Positions 1-10,512 of a DNA stretch of 64,000 nucleotides are shown here, in pieces. The stretch is from Diploptera punctata (Eukaryota; Arthropoda; Insecta; Blattodea; Blaberidae). The stretch spans positions 99,501 through 163,500 of the forward strand of contig JASPKZ010008353.1 of NCBI GenBank assembly GCA_030220185.1. Direction: 5' to 3'. The position numbers and the translations under genes were made by a program. Each line of letters opens with the position of its first letter. The first letter of the stretch is position 1. The notes under the pieces are model-generated. The model saw only the letters and a program-made list of their open reading frames with translations, was not told the origin of the DNA and did no database searches.

Positions 1-195
1 GTAAAGTGATTGTAATATTAGACATTACATTTGTAGCGTTAGTAATGCCGTAGATCAAAAGGAGTAATCCCTGAGTAATGCTGCATATGAGTGATGACAT
101 AAGCAAGAGGCGGGAAAGTGCCATAATGTACATGTACTGAATGAATGAGCATGTTGAATGTTGAGAGTTTGGAGTACAACTAAATGTTTAAAGCC
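1..195. other. Unassigned AT-rich DNA
   Basis: No recognisable coding, RNA or repeat structure. It leads into the 36-bp minisatellite. Confidence 0.4.
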
Positions 196-454
196 AGTTC
201 ACTCTGTCAAGGTAGTTTGTTCCTCTAAGACACTTCACTCTTCCAAGGTAGTTTGTTCTTTGATACCACTTATTTCATCTAAAACACTTCACTCTTCTAA
301 GATAGTTCGTTCTTTGATACCACTTCATTCATCTAAGGCACTTCACTCTTCCAAGGTAGTTCGTTCTTCTATGTAACTTCACTCAGGCGAGATAGTTCGT
401 TCCTCTATGGCAGTTCACTCTGGCAAGATATAGTTCGTTCCTCTCAGACACTTA
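196..454. repeat. 36-bp minisatellite with 18-bp half units
   Basis: Degenerate tandem units of about 36 bp, each starting like ACTTCACTCTTCCAAGGTAG and ending in a TTCGTTCCTCTAAGAC-like half. Six or so full units are present. Two extra 18-bp half units (near 268 and 322) give a partial 54-bp higher-order period. Because 36 and 18 are multiples of three, the plus strand stays open from 158 to 376 and encodes a repetitive peptide. That open frame is a by-product of the repeat, not a gene. Confidence 0.85.
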
Positions 455-1481
455 CTGCGGTACGAACGATATGGATGACGTAGGAAAGAGGCGGGAACAT
501 GCAAGGTTGATGGGTGGAGAAATGTAGAGTAATCCACGAATGAGCAAAAGTTGATTTGGAGTGAGACATCTAGTGCTTGAAATAAAAAGTAAATTTTAAT
601 TTTAAGTGGCAGTAGTGAACTTTGAACTGGCAGTTCACTAAAAGTGAGAAACTTTTTGACACTTCACAGTAGTGAAGCGTTCTTTTTAAACGACTCACTC
701 TCGAATTACCCATCACTATATAGTATGTTAGTGCCAGTGAATAAAACGTGACAGCTCCGCTTGATATGCTAAATACATTACACAACACTGCAAAATAGAC
801 CTACCTAAAAAAGCAAAGTGCCTGCAAACTAAAATACTAAGTCCACTATAACAGCACAAGGCCACCATACAGCACGCACAGAGCGGTGCATTTCATATCA
901 ATGATTATAATTCTCAATGATGAAACTTTTGTAATGAATTTACCAAATTTATGTGGCATGACGAGTAACTATGCTACAGTCTGAGTTGAAGGATAGAATA
1001 TATTTCAGATGGTGAAGAGAATGGAGTATATTGAAAAAATATTTTGGGCATTTGTTTTTGTTGAAAACATTCAGCTCAGATTTTTGTTATCGAAGTAAAG
1101 TTAAAGATTTTTTACAATGGGTAATATTGGATTGGGGTACCATCCAATAAATGGGGGCTAAATTATACTATTTCGAGCGCTGCTTAATGTATTTAGCATA
1201 TCGTGACATTATCAACAGAGTTCAAAATTTCAATCCGACGCACCAGGTTCAATGAGGAGCCTACATCCCTTGGTATTGTCCTATTTTATACGTTCTTGGA
1301 GAAACCCACGACATAATATTAATCATAGATCCAGACAGGTCCGCCGTTGTATACATGTCTATTTTGTGGTTACGTGTTCAAATTCTCTGCTCACAGTGGA
1401 TCTATAAGAGGATATATATTTGGAGGTATCAAAGAGGGAGGGTTAAAATAAAAATAATAAATAGAGAAAAAGAGAAAGATT
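455..1481. other. No gene recognised
   Basis: About 1 kb of low-complexity, AT-rich DNA without a supported ORF or RNA. Short direct motifs (AGTGAAC/CAGTTCACT) at 600-680 echo the minisatellite and may be its decayed edge. Confidence 0.35.
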
Positions 1482-1499
1482 GAGACAGAGAGAGAGAGA

Positions 1500-1559
<60 letters not shown>
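1482..1559. repeat. (GA)n microsatellite
   Basis: Almost pure AG dinucleotide tract of about 78 bp with a few AGGG interruptions. Confidence 0.97.
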
Positions 1560-1924
1560 ATAAAGAGAGGACGGGCAATACCTCTTCTTTAAGATAATAT
1601 TATCAGATTAAGAACTGCGAGTTCTTCATTTGTTACATTTAGTGCTTCATCCGAAATTGACGAGTTGAATGGAATATGGGCATAATTCATGTTTTGCCCT
1701 TTTTCCGTTCAATGCAGTTTTGGACTCGCCAGTTTGTTGTTGGTCAGCCTGAAAAGTTTCGTTTCGATATCTCTATTACAGCAGGTTCAGCAGCTGAGTG
1801 TGTCAATTAAAATAAACAACAATGTTATGCATTTAGTTATATATTAATTGCTAATATCTCAAACATATATTTTTAATTGTGCCCATATTCCATTCAGCTC
1901 CTCAATTGTACTAGTCTATTGATT

Positions 1925-2358
1925 AAATTACATATTAATAACAATCTAAATAACAAAACAACAAGAGAGACCCAACTGAAATTTTATAAAATGTTGGCAG
2001 TACCGGTACTGCTCTATGGTTCAGAAACCTGGATACATAAAAAACAAGACCTAAGTAGGATAATGGCGGCAGAAATGAAATTTTTGAGATCTATTAAAGG
2101 GTGCACTAAGGAAGACAGAATCAAGAACACAGAAATAAGACAGGAACTTGAAATATTTGCAATAACTGATAAAATGGATACATATAGACAAAAATGGAAG
2201 CAACACATAGACAGAATGAATGAAGATAGATATCCAAAACAAATAACAAAATACAAACCTAAAGGCACCCGAGATGTGGGCAGACCTAGAAAGAGATGGG
2301 CTGAAGTCGGAACGGGTCAACAGACCTAATCCATGAATGAAGATGATGATGATTAATA
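1925..2358 (+). pseudogene. LINE RT carboxyl-terminal relic, (GAT)n-tailed family
   Basis: The frame 1877-2329 encodes the region after the RT catalytic core of a non-LTR retrotransposon. Landmarks are LLYGSETW, an AAEMKFLRS segment, a WKQHIDRM segment and a closing GRPRKRW block. These are typical of the 3' end of many arthropod endonuclease-reverse transcriptase ORFs. EEP and RT core are missing, so it is a 5'-truncated insertion. It closes with a GATGATGATGATTAATAA tail, and the text just before (GTCAACAGACCTAATCC) matches the ends at 18.7 kb and 51.0 kb. It is non-functional, and the listed start at 1877 is arbitrary. Confidence 0.8.
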
Positions 2359-2417
2359 ACAATACATTAACAAATGAACAACCTAAACTAAATTATCTGC
2401 AGGCACATATTTAGTCT

Positions 2418-2527
2418 TATATCTTCTTCTTGTATCTTGTAAGGCCATGTTTCCGACCCCGGCCGGAATTGAACCCGGACCCTCGGGACCAGAGGCAAGG
2501 AGCATAACCACTAGTCCACGCGGTCGA
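2418..2527 (-). mobile_element. SINE C, internally deleted copy
   Basis: On the minus strand the tRNA-like head carries an A-box-like GTGGACTAGTGGTTATG and a B-box-like GGTTCAATTCC. It is joined almost directly to the 3' end CTTACAAGATACAAGAAGA seen in the copy at 7.4 kb, so the SINE body is deleted. Non-coding, and a pol III origin is inferred from the boxes. Confidence 0.65.
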
Positions 2528-2896
2528 ATATTTAATCTTACAATGTTTGGTAAATAATTTAATACTGTAGATATAAAAAGAAAAAGTAATGTCATACTTT
2601 GAGCATTATAGGGTGAGGCAGAAATAGTTTTTCTTAAATCTATATAGAGCCTATTTATAATCATGAAACTTATAATTTCTTCACAGGTTTTCATTAGATG
2701 ATGTCGCATTTGAAACAATTACAATTGTATGCCGAAACTAAGTATAAACTCCGCAAGAGGATGTTACTGAAGCGAGACCGCAGTACGTCTGTTGAGTACG
2801 TGACAGTTAGGTTTCACCTCTTGAGAGTAAGACCAAATTACAATAACTGCACGGCTGTCAAAACTAAGTCACGCATATTTACTGTGGTAAGCCTGT

Positions 2897-3030
2897 TGTC
2901 ACTTCTACTGCAACTCCCACACTTACCTTTGTTTTCAACAGTCTAATATTGATACAATTGATAATTTTTTGTCACTATTATTTCGTCAGAAACTCCCACA
3001 TTTACCTTCGTTTTAAACAGTTTATCAACA
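2897..3030. repeat. ~74-bp minisatellite, left part
   Basis: Two diverged units containing AACTCCCACATTTACCTT, then CGTTTTAAACAGT, then TTGATA...TTTTTTGTCACTATTA. Related units reappear at 4245-4485, so one array seems to have been split by the intervening 1.2 kb. Confidence 0.65.
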
Positions 3031-3424
3031 GTAATCTAACAAGAGGTTGTGTTTTCTGAAACATCACGAGTGACAAATCGATAGGGATTTTGTCTAATGA
3101 GAAACTCAACCTTGCCTTGGATTTGGAGTGACTATTTAGTGAATAATATAACATTAGAAGCTAAAAATAAATATAATGTTTAATATTTACCAAATGTGCG
3201 GTTATGTATTCCGATCTTACTTCCGGGCGATTTGTAAGCCGGTTCTATAGTTAAAAATAGCATAGGCCTATCTTTACTGTTAAATCTCTTTGTGCTTGGG
3301 AAAAATCAATAACAGATGATTGTATGAGAATAGCTATTAACAATAATGCAGATTCATTATACAACATTGAATATTTTTTTAGAGCTACAGAACTTTTTTT
3401 TTTGTAATTTTTGAAGTTGTTTTT

Positions 3425-3835
3425 TTTTTTTTGGCAGGAGCCAAAGGGGTAATATGTGGTCTCGAAGGTAAATACCTTGTTAGCGGGTATATACTACTAA
3501 AACTCGGGAAATTCCATTAATTCCTACTACGTCCGGCGCTCACACGTCCTCGTCGTGGCTCCTGGATAACGCTAAGTGGTGCAAGGGCGAAAAGCTAGTT
3601 TCCGACGCTTGAAAATCGGGGCTGGCCAACCCTGACAGAAAACATCGGTCCTCCAGGATAGCTTGGGGTTGGGTGTAGGGTTGACACCCCTTTCCCGTAA
3701 AAATATAACTGTCCTGAAACCAGAAGAACAGTATACCGGACGGTACTTTCCATGAAGCTCAGAACAGGTAAGTCTGGCATAAACTTCTGAAGGCGGCCAA
3801 GGCCCACATGGGGCTATCGAACCATTGATTATGAT
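3425..3835. other. GC-richer block, possible LINE 5' UTR relic
   Basis: The block is clearly richer in G+C than its surroundings and has no credible ORF. It holds a GGGTTGACACCCCTTTCCC, CGTAAAAATATAACTGTCC, GGACGGTACT series that resembles 5' leaders of arthropod LINEs from memory. No RT or EEP coding follows it, so the assignment is weak. Confidence 0.3.
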
Positions 3836-3924
3836 TTCTTTTGGTATTTCGTACTGTACAATATCGACCGTACATTATTGAATCGATATTCTCGTCAAAG
3901 AAGTTAATTTACGGATATATCCCT

Positions 3925-4115
3925 CAATATTAAACAGTACCAACTAAATTGGTAACAACATCTTGAAAGAATGAGTTCAAATCAGATCCCCAAAGCTGTT
4001 TATAATTATATACCAAGAGGACGAAGATCACTGGGCCGTCCTATGAAACGCTGGAGGAAACATTTTCTATTGGATCGTAACAGGCTAAAGGCCTAATACT
4101 TGGAAGGAAGAAGAA
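3925..4115 (+). pseudogene. LINE ORF2 carboxyl-terminal relic, (GAA)n-tailed family
   Basis: Broken frame reading a HLERM-like segment, then IPKAVYNYIPRGRRSLGRP and MKRWR, the last residues of a LINE polyprotein. It ends with TACTTGGAAGGAAGAAGAAG. A near-copy lies at 51620-51835 with the same end, which defines a LINE family with a (GAA)n tail. A run of ATCAACAGGAAGAA micro-repeats follows at 4143-4210. Confidence 0.75.
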
Positions 4116-4244
4116 GATCTCTCAATGCGAATAGGAAGAGGCAATATTATCAACAGGAAGAAGGAAGATTATCAACAGGAAGAATCAAGAATATCAACAG
4201 GAATAGGCAAAATGATCGGGCTATGAGTTAAATAGTTATTGATA

Positions 4245-4485
4245 AAATATTTTGTTACTATTACTTCGACAGCAACCTCCATTACTTTACTTTCGTTTTA
4301 AACAATATAATATTATTAAAACTGAAATATTTTTTTGCCTCTATTACTTGAACAGAAACTCTTACATTTAATATTCGTTTAAAAAAGTATAACATTGATA
4401 AAGATTTTTTGTTGTTTTATTTGGACAGCAACCTGAAAATTTACATTCGTTTCAAACAAACAATCTAACATTGTTACAATTATTG
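4245..4485. repeat. ~74-bp minisatellite, right part
   Basis: Three to four diverged units with the core CAGMAACTCNNACATTTA, TTCGTTTNAAACA and TAACATTGATAAA. They match the units at 2897-3030. Confidence 0.65.
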
Positions 4486-5019
4486 GCTTAGTAGTTATTG
4501 ACTTCCGGATTTAGTATGATTTACTTGAAGATTTCCGGGCTGTTCCCCGTGGTTTTGAGGCTTATAGTTCCCCGACGTTTCGCCAGAGACTGCGTCCGTC
4601 ACACTCAAGGGTTGTCTTGAGACTGGCAATATTGTCGACTACCTGCCCTATTTATACAGTTAACCGCGATATGTTCTCTGCGATGTTGAATTTTTTTTTT
4701 TTTGTGTGTGCTCTTTTCTTTAGATGTATGTTTGATATGACCACATATGCATGGTCCGGTTTTTGTTTGCATCAGGTTATATCCTTAATCTATTTGAGTC
4801 TTGTGGAACGTCTTTACATTCATTATCATACCATTAATTTGTTGGATAGTCTCAACGTTGTCCACTAACATAAAAGCTATGTCACGTGAGTCCACTTGTG
4901 GAAAAAGTCTTGGGGAAGGTGGTATGGTGCAACAATAGATAACGGAGCTTGGCGTATCAAAACTAATCGGAAACTGCAAAATATATAATATAGAGATATA
5001 GATATAATATATATTTAAG

Positions 5020-5310
5020 ACAGAAGGGTCGAATGGTTGTGACACGTACATAGAATTGGCACAAACCGAACCCCCTAGGTAATAGTGTACTCAAAACATA
5101 CTTCAAAAGAAGACGTGATAAACCCAAGAAATTGACTAAAGATATTCCTGAATTGTTAGGATATTTGCGCGAAAAATGAATAAAATTTGCATGTCTTCTT
5201 CATCCAATCAAGTCTTAGGCCTACAGGTCTGTTACGATATCACTGATGAATTCTGTATCCAGCGTTTCCTTTGGACGGCCCAGAGATCTCTTCCCGTGGT
5301 GCAATCTGCT
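5020..5310. pseudogene. Two small LINE carboxyl-terminal scraps
   Basis: Plus-strand 5025-5140 reads RRVEWL-stop-HVHRIGTNRTP, the conserved tryptophan/glycine/histidine block of LINE ORF2 ends. Minus-strand 5310-5221 reads HHGKRSLGRPKETLDTEF, the following GRP block. They are on opposite strands, so they are separate or rearranged fragments. Neither is coding-competent. Confidence 0.5.
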
Positions 5311-6184
5311 CATAACAGATGAGGCTCTGGAGACCGAGTATTGGCGGTATAACCATAACATAAATTGCAGACTAAATGCTGCATGGATCGAAACCCCATC
5401 ACGTTTCCCCTTCGGGCTAGCAACTCGACGGGTTAGAATTGCTTTCAATTCTCACAACAAGCCTCGGACGAACTGGAGGAATAAAATTTACATTAATAAT
5501 TATATAAATGTGGACATTGCTTGTAATTATTAATTTATTAACATGTGAAATTATTTATACTTATTGCATCATGATAAGACACCTGAACATATACGTAATT
5601 GTATAAAGTGCTTTACAATAAGTTCCATAGGAGAAACCCCGAAAATCAGTCTCATAGAACTATTTTGCAAAACAAATTTTATATATGAAGATGGATAAAT
5701 ACCAATGAAACAAAAAGAATTAATGTGGCTGAAAATTTGGGCATAGTACAAGTTGAGTAATAATTTTATTAACACTGCAATTCAACATCTTTATCATGCA
5801 TATTCCTTTACCGTGAAGAAGAAGAAGATTCCTTTACTTAATTTAGTAGATACATATTCACACATGTTAACCAGACAATTTCAGAATCAATATTTATGCG
5901 TAGAAATTTTACTTTATTGCAATCAATAAGACAACATTCATACATGGTATCGAAATGTATCTTCATTGAACTCAAATAAAATGATATAAATATTACCCGC
6001 TTATTAAGCGTCATTCCTACAGGCAATTCAAGTTCTTTGATTCCTCTACATGATACTTCAATCACTGTATCCTTTGGATGCAATATACGACACTATATTG
6101 GTTGCTGTTCTGAAAAAACATTCAATAAAATCAATAAAATCAAAAATATATTACTTCTTTTTTTTCTTCAGTCCTCTAAGTTGT
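5311..6184. other. No gene recognised
   Basis: AT-rich DNA with scattered short ORFs but no recognisable protein, RNA or repeat. Confidence 0.35.
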
Positions 6185-6925
6185 CATTTCGACATTTCTG
6201 GTGTTCACTCCTGGCATGGCGTACTCGCAATCCACTTCTGGGGTTGGGTAGCCTGTAAGACGCTGTCCCGATGACGTGAGAGTTGAGGATGATGGTAATG
6301 ATGCGCCAGGAGAGGCCATAAACTAAACCTAATTTAATTAGGCGAATATGATATTGATGATAATGATAACGAGATGGCGTTCGGAGACCGTTTGGGCCTT
6401 AAACGTTCCTGACATTTATATATCAGGTGAGTAAACCGCTGTGGTCTGCCTTATCACGCAGCGGGCCCGGGTTCAATCCTCGCTCGGGACAGTTTTTTTG
6501 TGTGAGGTTTTTATCGGGGTTTTTCCTCACCTGTAAGACAAATGTCAGGAAAAGTTTAAGGCCCAAACGGTCCTCGAAATCATATGGTCAACGCAATCAT
6601 CATAATTCATTCATCTTAGATTAAGCTTAGGATTAGGGACTCTGCTGGCGCACCACTATCATCATCATCATCAACCGTCATATCATCGGGGTAATATAAC
6701 CCCGCCTTCCAGGCGCCCCAACCTCAGAAGTGGGTTAAAATACGCCATGCCAGGAGAGAACACTAGGAATGTCAAAAGACAACCTGGGGTATTTGCAAAA
6801 AATATATATATTACAGGTGAGGAAAACTCCGAAAATACCTCACCCAGAAAACTTGCCCCGACCTGGGACCACTGCGTTACAAGGTTCCACGTTACCATGA
6901 GACCACAGCGGAGGACAAACATTTC
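6185..6925 (-). mobile_element. SINE A, type-2 body, split by another SINE
   Basis: A minus-strand SINE lies in two pieces: body 6185-6428 (GGACCGTTTGGGCC-like block near 6390) and tRNA-like head about 6800-6925, ending at GACCACAGCGG. The pieces resume in the middle of the CTTACAGGTGAGGAAAA segment, which is continuous in other copies such as 26.8 kb. A plus-strand SINE fills the gap. Confidence 0.8.
6430..6795 (+). mobile_element. SINE A, plus copy nested in the minus copy
   Basis: The head starts CCGCTGTGGTCTGCC, with B box GGTTCAATCCT near 6471. The common TAAGACAAATGTCAGGAAAA segment and a type-2 body follow (CATCGGGGTAATATAACC, GCCAGGAGAGAACAC). Imperfect duplicated ATATAT(TA)CAGGTGAG at both edges is consistent with target-primed insertion into the older SINE. 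The small plus-strand frames here are not genes. Confidence 0.75.
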
Positions 6926-6929
6926 TTTG

Positions 6930-7265
6930 TTGTGTTGCTAAAAACGAAAATAAACATAAATGACAACAAAAACTCTTCAATTGTTAAAGTTTTAAAAGTA
7001 AATGTTGAAGTTTCACTTATCGTAGAAGTGATTATATTAACAGTGTTATAGGGCCTACTGTTGAAACCGAAGGTAAATATAAACGTTCTCGAAGTAGAGA
7101 GTGCCTACAAAAAATATTAAACTTTAAATATCATATTAATGAAAACATACTTAAATGTGAAAGCTGGATTTCAAGTAGAAGTGACAAAATTATGTATTTC
7201 ACGTCCTGGCAATAAATAAACTGCAAATGAATGTGACAGGCATCAAAATCATTCAATAATACAAT
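6930..7265. other. No gene recognised
   Basis: AT-rich interval with no supported feature. Confidence 0.3.
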
Positions 7266-7417
7266 AAATATTAAGAACTTTTATATGGGTCCGAAACCTG
7301 GACAGTAAGTAGAAAACAAGCCAACAAGCTATTAGCAGTAGAAATAGATTTTTTGGAGGCGATCGACAAGAATTTCAAGAAGGGATAAGGTCAGAAAAAG
7401 CACAATAAGGGATATTA

Positions 7418-7827
7418 TCTTCTTGTATCTTGTAAGCCCATGTTTCCCTTAACAGAGATTTAGGCGCTCTCCCCCTACAGGGAAGAATTTGAACCATACT
7501 AATTTACGTACACTTGTTTTCGTATAGATGTCATTTGAGTGGTCCGTGGTCAGCGTTCCGCCTCATACTGACATCTAGGAAATCAAGGTAGTACTAGGAC
7601 GGGAAAATTCGGTATATTTTGCTTGGAGGCCTTTACATTCAGGTTTAAGGATCTTTTACGAGCCTCAAAATATTCAGACTCGGGACCCACGGCTAAAAGT
7701 CCCTCCCGGAGGACTTGCTCCTTGGATTTTTCCATCCTAAAAAATCCATCGACCCTGGCCGGGTTTGAACCCGCGACCCTCGGGACCAGAGACAAGGAAC
7801 ATAACCACTACTCCACCGCGGCCGATT
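7418..7827 (-). mobile_element. SINE C with target-site duplication
   Basis: The tRNA-like head on the minus strand begins at TCGGCCGCGGTGGAGTAGTGG (A-box region), with B box GGTTCAAACCC. The body includes GGATGGAAAAATCCAAGGAG and the end is CTTACAAGATACAAGAAGA. Flanks AAGGGATATTA (7407-7417) and AAGGGAAATTA (7828-7838) are an aged target-site duplication inside the host LINE. Small ORFs on either strand are incidental. Confidence 0.8.
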
Positions 7828-7965
7828 AAGGGAAATTATGCAAGTTGAAAAAAAAGTATTAGGAAAAATAAAGAAAAACGTTTGAAATGGCATGGACACT
7901 TCATAAGAATGCAACAAGAGAGAATGCCAAAGAAGATCCTTAATTGGAAAGCTAATGGAAGAAGT

Positions 7966-9832
7966 TATTCAAACCAACAATGGAAACCACCAAGTTACTA
8001 AAGAGTAAAAAGAGGGAATATTTGAGAGAGAAGATTAATGATCTTGAAATGAATGCAAAAAATAGGAACATTAGAGAATTATATCAGGGAATTAGTATAG
8101 AGAAGAAAGGGTTTCAGGCTAGAACAAACATAATTCGGAATAAAAATGGGGATATGATTGCAGATTCCAAGAGTATATTAAATAGATGGAAAAGTTATTT
8201 TAATCAGCTATTAAATGTACATACAGAATAGGACATTGAGGAGGATAAGTTACAGACAGCAGAAATGCTAGTCGCAGAGCCAAGTGCATTAGAGGTTGAA
8301 ATGGCAATTGAAAAATTGAAGATGTATAAAGCATCAGGTTCAGATGAGATCCCAGCAGAACTGATAAAATCAGGGGGAGAAAAATTGATGGACAAGATAC
8401 GCTGGTTGCTTAGTATGATTTGGGAAAAAGAAGCTCTTCCAGATGAATGGAAGGAATCAATTATCGTACCAATTTATAAGAAAGGAGAAGATAAAACTGA
8501 TTGTAACAACTATAGGGGCATCTCATTACTTTCAACTTCTTACAAAATTCTAACAAATATATTAGTAAGCAGACTTACTCCCTATATTGATGACATTCTA
8601 GGAGATCATCAATGTGCATTTAGAAGAAACAGGTCTACAACAGATCAGATTTTTAGTATAAGACAGATTTTAGAAAAGAAATGGGAATATAATGGTACTT
8701 TACATCAACTATATGTAGACTTCAAAAAAGCACATGATTCAATTAAGAGGGAGAAGTTATATAGTATCCTGCTGGAGTTTGGAATTCCTAAAAAGTTAGT
8801 TAGACTTATACGAATGTGTCTAAATGGCTCAACGAGTAGGGTGCGTGTAGGCAAACAGTTTTCAGACACTTTTGAAATCCAGAATGGGTTAAAGCAAGGA
8901 GATGCACTATCTCCTCTACTATTTAATTTTGTACTAGAGCATGCCATTAAATCTTTAGAGAATGAGGAAGGCTTACAACTCAATGGTATTAATAAGCTGT
9001 TAGTTTATGCTGATGATGTAATACTACTGGCCGATAGCGAGGAAATACTAAAGGCCAACACGCATACACTATTGAGTAACACTAAGAAATTAGGACTGGA
9101 AGTAAATATCAGTAAAACTAAATATATGGTCACACGTAGAAATACATTATATAATGGAAATGGACAGCTAAGGACAAATGAGGGAAATTTTGAGGAATTG
9201 GCTGAATTCAAATACCTAGGAACAATAATCACAAATAGGAATGAGATGCACAAAGAAATTAAACATAGGCTCAATTCTGGAGATACATGCTATTATGCGT
9301 TGCAGAGACTTTTGATGTCCCAACTCCTTTCAAAAAACGTTAAGCTGGAAATATATAAAAATATTGTTCTACCAGTTATATTATATGGGTGCGAAACATG
9401 GACTCTTACTTTAAGGGAGGAAAGGAGATTACGAGTATTTGAGAATAAAGTTCTTAGGAAAATTTTTGGACCAAAGAGAGATGAACAGACAGGTGAATGG
9501 AGAAGACTACATAACAATGAACTACATGGTCTTTATAGGAAGCCAGATATAATAAGAACAGTTAAGTCCCGTAGACTGCGATGGGCAGGACATGTTGCGC
9601 GTATGGGGAATGAAAGACGTGCATGGAAACTTCTTGTAGGAAAGCCAGAAGGAAAACGCCCAGTTGGTAAACCAAGAATGAGGTGGGAGAACAACATTAA
9701 CCATGATTTGAGGGAAGTAGATTATACAAGGAATGATTGGAAAGCATTAGCTCAGGATAGGGATGTATGGAGAGCTTATGTCCGTGCGGCCATGAACCTA
9801 CGGGTTTGATAGTGCGAGTGAGTAAGTAAGTA
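7966..9832 (+). mobile_element. RTE-type LINE, 5'-truncated and internally deleted
   Basis: Bounded by a perfect 12-bp duplication AATGGAAGAAGT (7954-7965 and 9833-9844) and ending with the family tail GAGTAAGTAAGTA. Compared with the full-length copy at 58.5-61.7 kb, it starts at the equivalent of about 59213. It then keeps only some 16 bp (TATTCAAACCAACAAT) and jumps to the equivalent of about 59868, an internal loss of roughly 640 bp. From there to the 3' end it is collinear and very similar, so the insertion is fairly young. Confidence 0.88.
7980..9809 (+). pseudogene. RTE reverse transcriptase, one premature stop
   Basis: One frame runs through the RT domain, broken only by TAG at 8229-8231, where the full-length copy has CAG (Gln). 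The EEP endonuclease and part of the linker are missing. The 514-residue stretch after the stop contains the RT fingers (NNYRGISLLS, FRRNRSTTDQIF), the palm motif with first catalytic Asp (VDFKKAHDS), the GLKQGDALSPLLF loop, the YADDVILL active site, LEVNISKTKYM and FKYLGTIITNR. It closes with the RTE-typical YGCETW and RRLRWAGHVARMGNER blocks. The Tyr-to-His change in FKKAHDS (FKKAYDS in the other copy) may weaken activity. Loss of EEP means it could not insert by the normal route. Confidence 0.88.
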
Positions 9833-9970
9833 AATGGAAGAAGTGGAAGCGGCAGGCCTAGAGAACGATGGATGGATGGATGGAGTGAAGACAAGTATGG
9901 AAGCTAGAGATTTGAGGGAAAAAGATGCTTTAGACAAGAACCTCTGGCGACAAATAACTTTGGGTTGAAG

Positions 9971-10334
9971 GAGAAACATTGTATTGTAGAATATTCCTAA
10001 AAAAAATAAGAATTTGCTCGTATAAATCAATATGGTTTTACTTTAAACAGAATATGGACTTAATTTTTAATCTTCTTATCTTCTTTCTCTCCATCGTACA
10101 CTGACCTTTCACCTTATATGTTGCTTACATGAACCACGTCACCCGGACTGGAGTGGTACAAACGGTCGGGAGAGGGATTTTAAATTTTGGATCGTAAAAT
10201 ATATTTTTGACCACAGAAAGGCATGGAGAGCCTCCTAAAATGAGTGAACAGCTCAATTCAGGGTCTCTTCCGAGAGATCACTAACATTGAAGACGAAACG
10301 CTTCCATACAGAACATGGCGAATATAATGATTAT
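9971..10334. other. No gene recognised
   Basis: AT-rich interval with no supported feature. Confidence 0.3.
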
Positions 10335-10512
10335 TATAATGAGAACATGATGTTTGGGGACTATTTTGGGTCTTAACGTTTCCTGACGTTTGTCTTACAG
10401 GTGAGTAAAAGTTTTGGAAAAGAACAACACCCAGAATTTTTTCCGACGGAAAATCGAACATTGACATGTTGTATACGAGCAGGTATGCTGCTCCGAGACC
10501 ACAGAGATGGGC
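10335..10512 (-). mobile_element. SINE A, degenerate copy
   Basis: Retains GGACTATTTTGGGTCTTAACG, CTGACGTTTGTCTTACAGG and a terminal CCGAGACCACAGAGA corresponding to the reversed tRNA-like head. The B box is mutated. An old copy. Confidence 0.6.

Larger units (their letters stand above)
7268..9970 (+). pseudogene. Old LINE relic interrupted by a SINE and an RTE
   Basis: Host pieces at 7268-7417, 7828-7965 and 9845-9970 read in order through one LINE ORF2 end: YGSETWT, STIRDI/EIMQVEKKVLG, a WHGHLIRMQ-like block, KKILNWKANGRS, then GRSGSGRPRERWMDG and a final LWRQITLG. Removing the two inserts restores the order of blocks, which shows the relative ages: host LINE first, SINE C and the RTE later. 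The host is truncated on the 5' side and frame-shifted. It is the same kind of LINE end as at 47.2 kb. Confidence 0.8.

Noticed and set aside
158..376. 72-residue repetitive ORF as a gene
   Set aside because: It is explained by a 36-bp minisatellite whose period is a multiple of three.
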